The notes: generated by a model not told the origin, from the sequence alone. A stretch of 64,000 nucleotides of DNA from Lytechinus variegatus (GCF_018143015.1 NC_054747.1:31723733-31787732); one strand, 5' to 3'; positions 10,051-20,790 are shown, counted from the first letter of the stretch. Program-made: numbers and translations.

Positions 10051-13000
10051 GAGTACTTGGATTAATTTTTGCAATTTCTAATGTATTTTTGTTTTTTGAC
10101 CTTTTGTTTTTCATTGTTTTTTTCAATGAAATTTGTTGGGGACTCGTCTGTGATCATAAAAAGCATAAAATAGATACATTTAGACCAGCAAAACTAAAAA
10201 TAATCATACATTTACGAATTTTGGTTGAAAACACAATTTGCATTGACTTTGTACACGAAATCACGTTTTTGAGCAATTTTCGGTCTGACATGCACTTACA
10301 TAATGTTGCGTAATTTTGGAGTACCCGGGTGACGCAAAGTTGGTCTCAAAAGTTGCGCAAGACTTGAAAGTAAAAAGTCAGCAAGCGGCGCAGTCAAAAA
10401 AATTCGCACGGCGAAAATATTGCACGATTTGTTGAGGGGGAGCCTCCGAGGCCCCCCCGGCCTAGATAGGGTTATGGGACGTCGATGGACCACACAAATT
10501 GAGCTCTTTTGTTCAAAGTGCCATATCTATCTCAGGTTTATGACAATGTTTTTAGATTTGGGCTTGGAGGTTAACCAGTGATAGTGCTCACTAACAGTAC
10601 TTGAATTGGACTTGATTCATTTCATTTGTTTAAGTAGTTGTGTGCAGTCACGTGTGACTTATGGGACAAGTGAATGTGACTGATGGGACCCTATCTCATT
10701 TCATGGAATTTACATTTCCTCTCGATGACTTTTTAAGTCAAACTAAATTTCAGCATGAATAAATATTCCCTAATAAGATGACACCTTTAATAATTCATGC
10801 CACTGTGTCAGAAATAAATTCAATTAAGGGCAGAAACATCTATTCATGCACTTTATTTATATAAAGGGAACATTAACCCCCCAAAAAGCTTCCTAACTTG
10901 TCATCAAGTTTTAAGAACTGTAATCAAATACGTACAAAATAATCAATAAACAATTACAATCATAAATATTTAGCAAACAGATGAAAAATGAACAATTAGA
11001 AAGAATGTACACACTTTCCATTGTGACTGATGGGACAAAATGATAGGACATATTTGTTACAGATGGGGCAAATAAATATTGCTTTTCTCTGTCTCGTACA
11101 GTATGGTAAGAAAATGACCTCTACAGTGTATACATGTAAGAAAATTAAGACATTAATGCTGCCATGAAGTATATCAATATTCTTGTTAATATATTCTCTT
11201 TTGTGTCAAATGCTGATATTTTTCATTAGTTGTTGATGTTTATGATAAAACAGATGGATATCAGTGCACAGGCAAATTTTTGACAAAAAATATTAAAATT
11301 TTGGCATAATTAACTGGACTGTCGAGAAAACGGTTGCAATCGATTTCTACTATCTAAACTGCATGTACAAAAAGTGCATTCATTTACATGGAAGATTACC
11401 ATTGTCTGCAAAAATATGAAAATAATTGATTTTCATGAAAAATCCAAGATGGCCGCCAAAAATTGCCAATTTGGAACCCCATGGGACACGATTTGACAAA
11501 GGGAACATCAAGATTCATTAACCTATACACTTCAGGCAATACAAAAAATGTTGGTTAAAAATATATATCATGGGGGTGCACCCTATCACAACTTCTTTTT
11601 TTGCCAGCTGCTTGGGTTGATATGTCATCTCTTTCATAGAAATTCTGAATGTCTGTAAGGACATCATCATTTATAGAGTACCAAAGTGATGATGTCAGTT
11701 GTCATGGTGTAATGGCGGCCTGGTTCTAAACAAAATAACCTGGGGCCGTTTCATAAAGCTGTTGTAAGTTAGGAGCAACTTTAAGAATGACTAGTGATCC
11801 TTTCTTATATATGCTAAAACATTGCCAATTTATGATGACATTTACCACAAGGATTATCGGTCGTTCTTAAAGTCGCTCTTAAGTTACGAAAAGCTTTATG
11901 AACCCAGTGCCCTTTTACGACTCTCAGAATGATGGTAACAACCAGGGACAACACACATCACCATTTTTGCAAATACAAATGTGTAAAACGATCATGCAGC
12001 TGCGACTAGTTTTAGAACCGGCCGATTCGATGTTCATGACATTGTGACATCACAATCCGGTCCTCTTTTAAATGCGCATTTTCCTTTCTATTGGCAGGCG
12101 GCAGGAATGATTCTGAAAAAACTTGATTGCAAGCTTCTGAACAATTTTTTGGCATTTACAGGGGCTTTAATAGCTCTGCTCATGGTAGCCTTAAATGCAT
12201 CTGAGGACTGGTGCTCTTGTTATTTTGACAGGATCCAGAGGGTCGCTCAACTACAAAATTTGTGACTGATGGGACATTATAGGTTTTAATACTTTCCATG
12301 GAACTACATGTATATACCAAGTTCACATCATATGTAAAACAGTGGATGCATACTCCAAGGGGACAAGAAAACCAAGAGAATGATCTGGACCTAACAAATG
12401 AATAAAAGCTGGGTGAAACAAACCCAATTTACCTGCACTCAGCTTTGCATTTTAGCGATCATATTCAGTTTTCTCCTTTCTGGACTGGGCACACAATGCA
12501 AACTTTTTTTGTTCAATAACTTCAATGCACTGCCTATGATATTCAGACTGTTTTTTCTGACAGTCAGCATACTGTTCTCCAGCTTTTAAGCATTCTTGTC
12601 TCTCTCTTTGCTGTCATGGACAGCTTTAAGGTGGCATGGTTTACGAACTGTATATGTGACTTATGGGACTTAAATGTATGTCCCCCCAGTATAGCTATTT
12701 CAAGTCCAATGCAGATGCAGCTTGATTTGTTGATGCAAGCATGTACTAGGTAGATAAAAAAGTCCAATACTTGTCTCCAGAAGTCTATGGTAGCATATGA
12801 GGGAAACTTAATGCTCAAAACTGTGACTTATGGGACATCAAACATACATGTACACACCTTGAAATGTATTTTGTGCCTCACAGTTTCACTGCAGCGTGTA
12901 AAACAATACAGCTAATGGTAAATTATTGCTTGGAGGTCACACGGACAGTGGAATTTTTCATCAGCACCCTTTGCTTGCCAGGAGCCAGGGATGGGTGAAA

Positions 13001-13160
13001 GTTGTACACTTTCTATGAAATCTTAGTACCAAAATGCAACAAAGTGCACATTGCGTAATTTATGAATGAATGAGCGTATAGTAAATATAATTGTGTTTTT
13101 GTAAACCTTAAACTGTATACTTATAAACAGTATAAACAAAATTGCTCAGAAAAGAAATTT
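10051..13160. other. non-coding region with a dispersed TGTGACTTATGGGAC motif
   Basis: No gene is visible. The 15-mer TGTGACT(T/G)ATGGGAC occurs at about 10653, 10676, 11025, 12263, 12655 and 12822, always on the + strand. Looser relatives are ACAGATGGGGCAAA near 11080 and CCCATGGGACACG near 11478. A GC-rich near-palindrome (GGGGGAGCCTC / CGAGGCCCCCC) lies at 10436-10458. A MITE lies at 11741-11911. The rest is AT-rich and featureless. Confidence 0.6.
11741..11911. mobile_element. MITE with inverted ends GGCCGTTTCATAAAGC
   Basis: The left end (GGGGCCGTTTCATAAAGCTG, then GTAAGTTAGGAGCAACTTTA) is mirrored on the right by TTAAAGTCGCTCTTAAGTTA and AAGCTTTATGAA, so the element is essentially two imperfect inverted arms of 50-60 bp around a short centre. 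This end sequence is familiar from many marine invertebrate genomes (recalled, not searched). It has no coding capacity. Confidence 0.75.
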
Positions 13161-13189
13161 TTGAAAATGGAAAAATGCAACATTTGGCT

Positions 13190-13612
13190 GGAATTGACCT
13201 CTTTCTTTTGTCCTTCTTTCCACCTCTCCTTTAACCCTTTCTTTTTTATTGCTTCATCTTTCTTTCCTTTACTACTTTCCGGATTTGTTCTTTCTTTCTG
13301 TATTGCTTGTTTCATTTCTTTCCTTCATTTCTTTTTTCCTTTCTTTCTTATTTTTGTTCCTTCTTATTCCTTCCTTCCTTTCCTTCTTTAGTTCTTTTTT
13401 TCCTTCCTTCACATATATCCTTTCTTCACCTTTTCTTTTTTACTTCCTTCCTTTTTTATTCTTTCTTTTCCTCCCTTTCCTTCCTTCAATCCTTTCTCTT
13501 ATTCTTTCTTTTCCTTCCTTCCTTCCTTCCTTTCAATCTTTCTTTCCTTCTTCGTTTCTGTCTTGCTTTCTTTTTGTCCTTCATTCCTTCGTTTGATTGC
13601 GGGGGGGGGGGG
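13190..13612. repeat. polypyrimidine (TTCC/TTTC) tract ending in a G run
   Basis: About 400 bp consist of almost uninterrupted C/T on the + strand, mainly TTCC, TTTC and TTTTTCC words, followed by GCGGGGGGGGGGG at about 13600-13612. The overlapping long open frames rich in F, S and L are artefacts of this composition. Confidence 0.9.
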
Positions 13613-13965
13613 TAACGAAAAGCTAGACAAATAAACTTGCGCCTTTCTTAATGTTTTCTTTATTTTGGGGAACCAGTAGATTTTAGGTTCGGACCAGTAA
13701 AAATTTGAAAAACTGGGTATCTACTGGTCCGACATGAATAGGTTGGACCAGTAGAAAAAATGGGTTAGTGTGGAGCCCTGGGTTATAGACTGTTTTTATC
13801 TGATTATTGTGCAAACATTTAGTCAATAGCCTCCACTGTAGGTGTAGGCGATACACATTGTACATGTTACAGGCTTATTAAAAAGATTTTAATCTACTTT
13901 ATTGTGCGATATTTGAACTTATATACCTTGTAATGGTGATTAAGGAACATTTGCGAAATGTTGAA
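13613..13965. other. non-coding
   Basis: No gene is visible. A short internal repetition of GGACCAGTAGA / GGACCAGTAAAA occurs at about 13692-13752. Confidence 0.5.
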
Positions 13966-15456
13966 AAGGAAAAAAAAAGAAAAAAAATTTATGTCCACTT
14001 TTGGGTTTGAACCGAGGACCCCAAGGACGCAAGTCTGATGCCTTACCCATTGAGCTACACGCTTCCCATAGACTTAACACATAAGCAAAACGAGAAGATC
14101 TGAAATCCAATTTTGCAAGTGAAATACGGGCATGATCCCGGCATCTGATCGGAAAACGAAGACCACATTTGCGATAGCTTACAATCTCAGCTACAACATA
14201 CTCAAAGCTCAGAGAAAACCAACACACAGAAATGGATATATGTCTCGCGAAATAAAGGAATGTAAAATCCAGTTTTGAGAAAAAGTCATTTCCCATAGAG
14301 ATTGCACACAAAATGAGCGAAAATGACATGCCTCTATAACTTGCCATTTTTCAGGATGATCCATTCCTTTAAAAGTGAATAAAGGCATCAAATTAGAAAG
14401 AGTATGTCCTCAGCTACAACATATTGAAAACTGAGCGAAAATTGACCAATATTTACAGAGTTAAAGTCAAATTTGCATTTATTATGACGTCATAAGTAGC
14501 AAAATGGGAATTTTGAGTTCCGACGCCATTTTGATGACGTCATGATAAAATTTCGGGTCAAATGCGACATGAAATCACATCTCCCATCTCTACTCTATTC
14601 GAATATCAAAAAAGAAATGGGGGTAAACGGACTACCTTAAGAGCTTTAATGAATTTCGTATAGGCATGTTTTTGCACATATACTGTCTATGGTTAGTGCG
14701 CGCGCGCGCTGTAAACTTTGATGTAGGCTAATTCCTTTATTACTTGTCGTGGAAAGTTGATCAAGGTATCAAATTGTTCAGAATTACATTATCGGTGCAT
14801 TGATATGAAAAAAAATGGCGATCCTATGTTTTATAGTGCCGTTACGCGCGGGAACGCGCGTAACCATGCGTGCGCAAATTTTTGAAATGCTTAAAATCAC
14901 CTGAAAAACATACTCTACTTTGGTCAAAAAGTGATTTTGAGCATTTTAAAATTTTGATGCGCGCGTACGCGCATGTCGTGACCTTTACATGACCTTTGAT
15001 GACATGGACAGTTGACCCTTGACCTGAAGTTAATGTGATGATATGATTAATTTTTGATAACTGATAATGAAGATAAGATTGATGTGATTTTACAAAATGG
15101 CGTCTAGATGAGGTCATGATGACCTTTTGACCTTGAACTTGTTTCATTCACATGACATCAAGACACTTACACGTCACATGCGGGTTGGACACGACGATCT
15201 CCGAACCAAGCGGAGGGATGAGAACAGTGAGAGAGAGAGATAAGTCTATTTTGAAGATAATTGATGATGTAGATTTGGAGATTTTATGGTAACAAGAAAA
15301 GTGTGGAAAAGTAAAAAGTAAGAAATAAATAATAAAAAAGAAAATTCTTACGAAATTAATAGTTGATCTGTCGATTGACAGATCACCTAATAAAGAAAAT
15401 TCTGACGAAATCAATAGGGCCTAGGTGATCTGTCAAGTGTCATAGACAGACCGCCT
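13966..15456 (-). mobile_element. diverged single copy of the Helentron-like family
   Basis: On the minus strand this element begins at a palindromic 5' end (AGGTGATCTGTCA ... GACAGACCGCCT, 15423-15456). A second, similar palindrome follows at 15362-15388. It then runs through the same core found in the arrays at 31-64 kb: the CAAAATGGCG block, the long GCGCGC / ACGCGC stretches, GGTAAACGGACTACC and TGACGTCAT. It ends at a tRNA-like segment and an A/T run near 13966-13990. The 3' hairpin and CTAG terminus seen at 47871 are missing, so the copy is 3'-truncated or belongs to a subfamily like the 1,172-bp array units. Many substitutions relative to the arrays indicate an older copy. Confidence 0.6.
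14003..14067 (-). repeat. tRNA-like cassette (Ala-like) inside the element
   Basis: On the minus strand the segment reads GGGAAGCGTGTAGCTCAATG, with a good box A (TAGCTCAATGGG), and later a box-B-like GGTTCAAACCC. The possible anticodon-loop bases CTTGCGT would read TGC. The anticodon and T stems do not pair well, so it is not a functional tRNA. A T run follows on the minus strand (A run on + at about 13969-13990), which would act as a Pol III terminator. Confidence 0.5.
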
Positions 15457-15495
15457 AAAAAAGTAAAATTGATCGTCCGTTATGGCAGTGTATCC

Positions 15496-16371
15496 TATTG
15501 CCGGACACCTTTATTTCAGTGCTTTAAAAATGACAACTAGAGGAAATACAATGAAGAAAAATTATACCTTGCTATTCCAAATATTCTGAAAATTATGAAT
15601 ATGATGAAATTATTTCATATCTTCCGTTTTCTTTGCACCGCACTTGCCGCATACCCCTCCGCGAAAAACAATTATTTTCGTGCGTGACAAATTACACCAT
15701 AATTCCGGACGCACGACGGACGGGTAAAAATATTCTTGATTATAATGAGAAAGAGTTGGTGTGATTTTTTTCATGATATATCGTCTCATGAGTAAATTCT
15801 AAGTTTTTGTTTGCTTTCTTATATCGATTTTGAGCAGATCTTTGTAACAAATTGGTACGTTTGCTAACTAATTTCATTTTAAAATTTTTTTTTGATTGCG
15901 TGTTCGATATGGCACTTTCCAAATTCCAGTATGCTCGTTCATATCGTGACCCTCAGTCAAGTCAAATAGATGCGCAGACGATCGTTGACGGCTCTCTATC
16001 TACCTACCTAGCTCGCGCACGGACGGCCGGGGAACATACCTTGAGAACTAGCCGTCGACGATCTGATCGATGGAGCGGACGAGATTGAAATTTGGCGAAT
16101 CAGGCCCGAAATTAGGTCCGTATTGCCATTAGGAAATAGATCAATTGGGATCAATTGTTAATGCAAAACTATGTTATAGGGCCTATGATATTTTAAGCAT
16201 TTTCTGTCATTTTAGAGAAAAATAAGGTAAAAGTTGGATTTTTTCGCCTTGTTTTTGCAAACTTGTTCTTTGAATTGATCTGTGAAATCGAACTGCGGAA
16301 GTCTTACGGTACGAAATTGATTTCGTACGCAGTAATATGCGCGTCCGGAAATATGATAGTGTCCGGTAATA
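15496..16371. mobile_element. candidate small transposon with CCGGACAC inverted ends
   Basis: TATTGCCGGACAC at 15496-15508 is mirrored by GTGTCCGGTAATA at 16359-16371 with one mismatch. A nested inverted pair, TTCCGGACGC (15703-15712) and GCGTCCGGAA (16341-16350), is perfect. The interior has no recognisable coding. The call rests only on these two nested inverted pairs. Confidence 0.35.
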
Positions 16372-16929
16372 CAATACAATGTACGTGACTATGACTATAT
16401 AGGCCTACACACAACCATGACAACCTGTCCGGACAAACAACAACTGGGTACCGTAGGGCCTACTTACAGTTAACTTATAGTTACAACACTCTTGTCTCAG
16501 CTCAGTCACTCAATCTATTTCTAGAGACAGAGTCTAGACTAGATCTAGGCGCGAACAGGATCAGGTCTTGTACTTTGTAGACAGTCGACAGCTTTCCAAC
16601 GCAACACCAAAGAGCAAGGCCAGGATGCTAGGGCCAGGGGTTCAGTCTCGATAATTCAGTCTACTGTCTAGAAAATCTAGTAACTTGTTAAGTTATAACG
16701 TTAGAATTAACAAATATCAATCATGTTCGACACGTCACCAGTCTCCCACAAAATAATCTGAAAAAAACAGTAGAAGTACGATAGCGGTAGATTAATTCCG
16801 TTCAGTTTTGCTGGATTACCGGTACACGAGTAGGCCTAGCTTTCTTTTCAATAAGTTTCAACCGGGGGGGCCTACGTACGTATTTTAATCCATGTCACAG
16901 TACAGTCGCGTGTGTGTGTGTGTCCAGCT
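16372..16929. other. non-coding
   Basis: No gene is visible. The sequence is locally rich in CTAG words (around 16510-16690). A short (GT)n run lies just before the inverted-repeat arm. Confidence 0.5.
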
Positions 16930-17005
16930 CGCGCGTTTCCGTTTTACACCCTGGCGAAGGCATTTTCCGGAAAAGTAGCCAAAAAGCGACTAGTGAAGAG
17001 TCTAC
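16930..17005 (+). repeat. left arm of a perfect 76-bp inverted repeat
   Basis: The arm starts CGCGCGTTTCCGTTTTACAC and ends GTGAAGAGTCTAC. It is the exact reverse complement of 18473-18548, with the GATA satellite between the arms. The arm is unique-looking, mixed-composition DNA, not simple sequence. Confidence 0.95.
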
Positions 17006-17269
17006 ACACGTCGCTGGTTGCATGCAGTTTGCGACCACTGACACAGGCGAGCCTATGGTCCACCACCGCATGCAATTTGCACAGTTACTGATCAGAGCAC
17101 AGAGTTCCTCGGCACTTCATGTACAGAGAGAGCGGCATTCAGGAGTGAAATCCGAACATGCTTTTGCAGTCGCGTTGTTTATATTTTTTTTTCTAAAAAT
17201 AAATTATTAACTAAATGAATAGAATGACAGACAAAATCAAAATAAACAGATACTTATAATGGAAAGACA

Positions 17270-18330
17270 AATTGAAGTTTGATGGATTGTTACACTTAGA
17301 AGCTGCCGAAAGATAGATATAGAAGACTGATAAATAGATATAGACAGATATAGATAGAAATAGAGAGAGGGAGAGGTGGATAGATAGATAGAAAGAGAGA
17401 GAAAGAGGGAGAGATGGATGGATAGATAGATAAATAGAGAGAGGGTGAGAGACAGAGAGGTCGATATATAGAAGGAGAGGGGGAGAGAGAGAAAGAAAGA
17501 GAGAAGGATAGAGGGAGAGAGAGAGAGAGAGATGTTATAGATAGAAATATGGACGGACAAAGAGAAAGAGAGAAAAAAGACAGACAGGTGCTAGAGAAGG
17601 AGAGAGATAGAGAATTTGAGAGACAGATGTTAGATAGATAGAAAGATAAAGAATGAGAGAGACAGAGAAAATAGACAAATTAACAGATAGATAGATACAT
17701 AGATAGATATATAGATAGAGAGAAATAGAGAAAGACAGACAGATGGATAGATAGAGATAGATAGATGTTAGATAGATAAAGATGGAGAGAGACAAAGAAT
17801 ATTAACAAATTAACAGATAGATAAGTTAAAAAAATAGATAGATATAGAGAGAGAGAATAAGAGAAAGACAGACAGATGGATAGATAGAGGGAGAGATTAA
17901 ATAGATAATTAATGAATGAGAGAGACAGAGAAGATTATTAACAAATTGACAGATAGATAGATACTCTAGTTAAAAAATAGAGAGAAATATAGAGAAAGAC
18001 AGACAGATGGATAGAGAGATGGATAGAGAGATAGATAATTTGAGAGATAGATAGATGTCACTATAGATCAAGAATGAGAGAGAAGAGCGACAAATTAACA
18101 GATAGATTCTGTAGTTACATAGGTAGGTAGAGAGAGAGAAATAGAGAAAGACAGACAGATGGATGGATAGATAGAGAGAGATAGAGAATTTGAGATAGAT
18201 ATTATGTTACATAAAGAATGAGAGAGACAGAGAAGATTATTAGAAATATAGATACTGCAGTTACATAGATAGATAGAGATAGAATTTGAGAGATAGATAT
18301 GTAGACAGATAGAGAGAAAGACAGACATCA
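17270..18330. repeat. GATA/GAGA satellite with 130-150-bp higher-order period
   Basis: About 1 kb of almost pure purine plus T consists of GATAGATA and GAGAGAGA words. It is not a plain microsatellite. From about 17640 to 18250 a longer unit recurs, with the landmark AGACAGACAGATGGATAG near 17736, 17866, 17999 and 18148, each followed by AATGAGAGAGACAGAGAA and ACAAATTAACAGATAG blocks. The minus-strand open frames rich in S, L, I and Y are composition artefacts. Confidence 0.9.
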
Positions 18331-18472
18331 GCAAATCGGCAAGGCAAATGATCAAGGCAAACATTCGTATTGAACCTGGAAAGTATAAGCTCAGCTGCCG
18401 AGTACGGCATGTTCTGCGGATAACTTCGACTTTGGATCGCGCGCCCAGCTGATAATGTAAACAAACGTAGAC

Positions 18473-18548
18473 GTAGACTCTTCACTAGTCGCTTTTTGGC
18501 TACTTTTCCGGAAAATGCCTTCGCCAGGGTGTAAAACGGAAACGCGCG
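18473..18548 (-). repeat. right arm of the perfect 76-bp inverted repeat
   Basis: This is the exact reverse complement of 16930-17005. The arms are 1,467 bp apart. Sequence outside the arms is not inverted-repeat related beyond a few bases. Confidence 0.95.
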
Positions 18549-18899
18549 TCCCGCTCGCTGTTCTAACTGAACGTTTACAAGACCAATCACCGTAGAGGGT
18601 GTCATCACAAAGCGACGAATACGATAAATGGAGGTCTACACGGGGTCTTGATCTAAGAGATAATTATATGAAGAGCCCGTAACACAGCCCCCGGGCACAG
18701 CCCCCACTTTAAGAGCCATTTTCAATGTAGATATGTTTTTACCTAAGTGTGCCACCTTTTGAAAGTGAGGACGTCTTTTGGGGAAAATGTGCCCCATTTT
18801 TTAAAATCCTGGATCCGCCGCTGCTGGGATGATGATGGAGATGATGAAGATATAAAATGATAAAAGATATAATCATAACAACATTGATTGATTGAATAT
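18549..18899. other. non-coding
   Basis: No gene is visible between the inverted-repeat arm and the TA microsatellite. Confidence 0.5.
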
Positions 18900-18908
18900 A
18901 CATACATA

Positions 18909-19005
<97 letters not shown>

Positions 19006-19021
19006 ATGTGTGTGTGTGTGT
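18900..19021. repeat. (TA)n then (TG)n microsatellite
   Basis: A run of about 85 bp of TA is followed by TGTGTGTG. It directly abuts the 3' tail of the minus-strand SINE, consistent with a SINE tail microsatellite. Confidence 0.95.
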
Positions 19022-19242
19022 AAAGTTATATATGTACAACAGCTTTTGGCAACTCTTTTTTTATTTAAATATTGTAAAGAAATGGATGAAGAGAACAATG
19101 GTAGGCGTAGCTTAAATCAAGGTTCCCCAGAGCTATCTACCCTTTGGAAAAATTGGTGATGCCGAAAAAATGTCTCTGCCGGGAATCGAACCCGGGCCCC
19201 CAGCTTTGAACGCCGGTGCCTTAACCACTAGACCACAGAGAC
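19022..19242 (-). mobile_element. tRNA-headed SINE, full copy 1
   Basis: On the minus strand a tRNA-like head (19171-19242) is followed by a body containing TTCGGCATCACCAATTTTTC, GGGTAGATAGCTCTGGGG and GTTCTCTTCATCCATTTC. The copy ends in a TA/TG microsatellite. The same body recurs at 19493-19595 (+), 20078-20174 (-) and 20395-20461 plus 20657-20790 (+). Confidence 0.8.
19171..19242 (-). tRNA. intact tRNA cloverleaf, anticodon UCA (SINE head)
   Basis: The minus strand folds into a complete 71-nt cloverleaf plus discriminator A. The acceptor GTCTCTG/CAGAGAC is perfect, the D stem GTCT/AGGC pairs (one G-U), the anticodon stem CCGGC/GCTGG has one G-U, and the T stem CCGGG/CCCGG is perfect with loop TTCGATT. 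The anticodon loop GTTCAAA gives UCA, which would read UGA. Box A (TGGTCTAGTGGTTA) and box B (GGTTCGATTCC) resemble tRNA-Glu; a one-base shift would give the Glu anticodon UUC. Because it is joined to a SINE body and repeated nearby, it is most likely the SINE promoter rather than a decoding tRNA. It is too short and lacks the long arms of tRNA-Sec. Confidence 0.6.
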
Positions 19243-19373
19243 GGTCCGACACTATACCAATTATATATTCCTTTGTCGGGTGAAGGTGAGTTTTGAACAA
19301 TGACAAGCCGTCATGCCTCAGCTGGATCAAAGCTATTGCTTCGATACAGTACACATATGGGAGAAGAAATACA

Positions 19374-19457
19374 AATGTGTAAAGTTATATATGTACAACA
19401 GCTTTTGGCAACTCTTTTTTTTAAATATTGTAAAGAAATGGATGAAGAGAACAATGG
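19374..19457 (-). mobile_element. SINE tail fragment
   Basis: This repeats 19019-19104 (TATATATGTACAACAGCTTT through GAAGAGAACAATGGTAG) and is joined directly to a + strand SINE fragment at 19461. The result is an inverted junction in the middle of the SINE. Confidence 0.75.
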
Positions 19458-19460
19458 TAG

Positions 19461-19592
19461 CTGGGGACCCGGGTTCGATTCCCGGCAGAGACATTTTTTC
19501 GGCATCACCAATTTTTCCAAAGGGTAGATAGCTCTGGGGAACCTTGATTTAAGCCACGCCTACCATTGTCCTCTTCATCCATTTGATTCTTT

Positions 19593-19595
<3 letters not shown>
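19461..19595 (+). mobile_element. SINE fragment beginning in the tRNA 3' half
   Basis: It starts inside the anticodon 3' stem (CTGG), includes the complete T arm and acceptor 3' strand (19469-19492), and then the SINE body in + orientation up to a TA microsatellite at 19598-19646. The 5' half of the head is missing. Confidence 0.75.

Positions 19596-19597
<2 letters not shown>

Positions 19598-19646
<49 letters not shown>
19598..19646. repeat. (TA)n microsatellite
   Basis: A pure TA run follows the tail of the preceding + strand SINE fragment. Confidence 0.95.
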
Positions 19647-19651
<5 letters not shown>

Positions 19652-20077
19652 TATGAGAGGGGCGTGGATATATGTACCAATCGCTTTGACCATTGTATAT
19701 AATATATGTGTGAAGGGTAGAGTAGAATCAAGGATGAAGCAAAGTATACACTATGTTGTAAAGCTTTCTGCCCTAGCCTTCTTCATTTTTATTTGCTAAA
19801 CAAAAAAAAAATAAAGCAAATTATAGAATAAGCAACAGAACTTCTTCTTCTTCTTCTTCTCCTTCTTCTTTCCCACTTCCTCTTTCTCTTCATTCTTCTT
19901 TCGATGTCTGTCTTTCATTCATCTGGCCGGAACCTTAATTGTTGTATTTTTTTGTATTTTTGTATACTTGGATATACAGAGTGAGTCAGAAAAAAATGTC
20001 CCACTTTGTAAAGTTGAATTGTTTAAAATATGAATATTTAATCATTAGTTTCATGATATATATATATATATAGTGTG
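19647..20077. other. non-coding spacer
   Basis: No gene is visible. A (CTT)n run lies at about 19840-19868 and a short (TA)n at 20058-20072. Confidence 0.5.
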
Positions 20078-20245
20078 AAAGAAATGGATGAAGAGAACAA
20101 TGATAGGCGTAGCTTAAATCAAGGATCCCCAGAGCTATCTACCCTTTTGGAAATATTGGTGATGCCGAAAAAATATCTCTGCCGGGAATCGAACCCGGGC
20201 CCCCAGCTTTGAACGCCAGTGCCTTAACCACTAGACCACAGACAC
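20078..20245 (-). mobile_element. tRNA-headed SINE, copy 2
   Basis: It has the same head and body as the copy at 19022-19242. The head (20175-20245) keeps the T arm, the D arm and the same GTTCAAA anticodon loop. The acceptor is damaged (GTGTCTG against CAGAGAT) and the anticodon stem has one change. The flank beyond the head (to about 20393) also matches the flank of copy 1 (19250-19345), so the whole block was duplicated, not two independent insertions. Confidence 0.75.
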
Positions 20246-20394
20246 GGGTTAGTGGCTAGGGCGACCCCGATGCGATTGACCGTCAGATAGACAGATTTTC
20301 GACACTATACCAATTATAATTTCCTTTGTCGGGTGAAGGTGGGTTTTGAACAATGACAAGCCGCCATGCCTCAGCTGGATCAAAGCTATTGCTA

Positions 20395-20790
20395 TTTCGG
20401 CATCACCAATTTTCCAAAAGGGTAGATAGCTCTGGGGAACCTTGATTTAAGCTAAGCCTATCAATTCAATTCAATTCAAATAACACATTTATTTTCTTCC
20501 ATGTCATTACATTTTTCGTAAACATAAATTCATACATAAATCAATTTGTTATAAAAAATGTGTACATATTGATGTTGGGTTTAAGGAAGAAGGCCTATAC
20601 CCTAAAAGCTGAGGCTTGTGGCGGAATACGCCTGTAGACATAAATACAATACAATCATTGTTCTCTTCATCCAATACATACAATCATTGTTCTCTTCATC
20701 CATTTATTTCACACAATATTTAAATAAAAGAGTTGCTAAAGCTGTTGTACATGTATGACTTCACACACACATACACACACACACTTAAAG
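20395..20790 (+). mobile_element. SINE body, split by an insertion
   Basis: The first part at 20395-20461 (TTCGGCATCACCAATTTTCC to GCTAAGCCTATC) resumes at about 20657 (CATTGTTCTCTTCATCC) and runs into a (CA)n tail at 20763-20783. A 33-bp duplication of ATCATTGTTCTCTTCATCC lies at 20656-20702. The tRNA head is missing. Confidence 0.7.
20462..20656 (-). mobile_element. 3' end of a non-LTR retrotransposon or similar, inside the SINE
   Basis: On the minus strand this insertion ends in repeats of GAATT (20464-20478 on +) preceded by AATAAATGTGTTATTT, and its other edge is ATACAATACAAT. A short 3' segment ending in a pentanucleotide run is typical of truncated non-LTR copies. The family is not identified. 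Confidence 0.5.

Noticed and set aside
13161..13615. Overlapping 76-115-codon F/S/L-rich frames.
   Set aside because: They are an artefact of the polypyrimidine tract.
17237..18364. Minus-strand S/L/Y-rich frames that look like membrane proteins.
   Set aside because: They are composed entirely of GATA/GAGA repeat translated in reverse.
18739..19115. Long Y/I-rich open frames over TA repeats (also 25923-26285).
   Set aside because: They are translation of a TA microsatellite.
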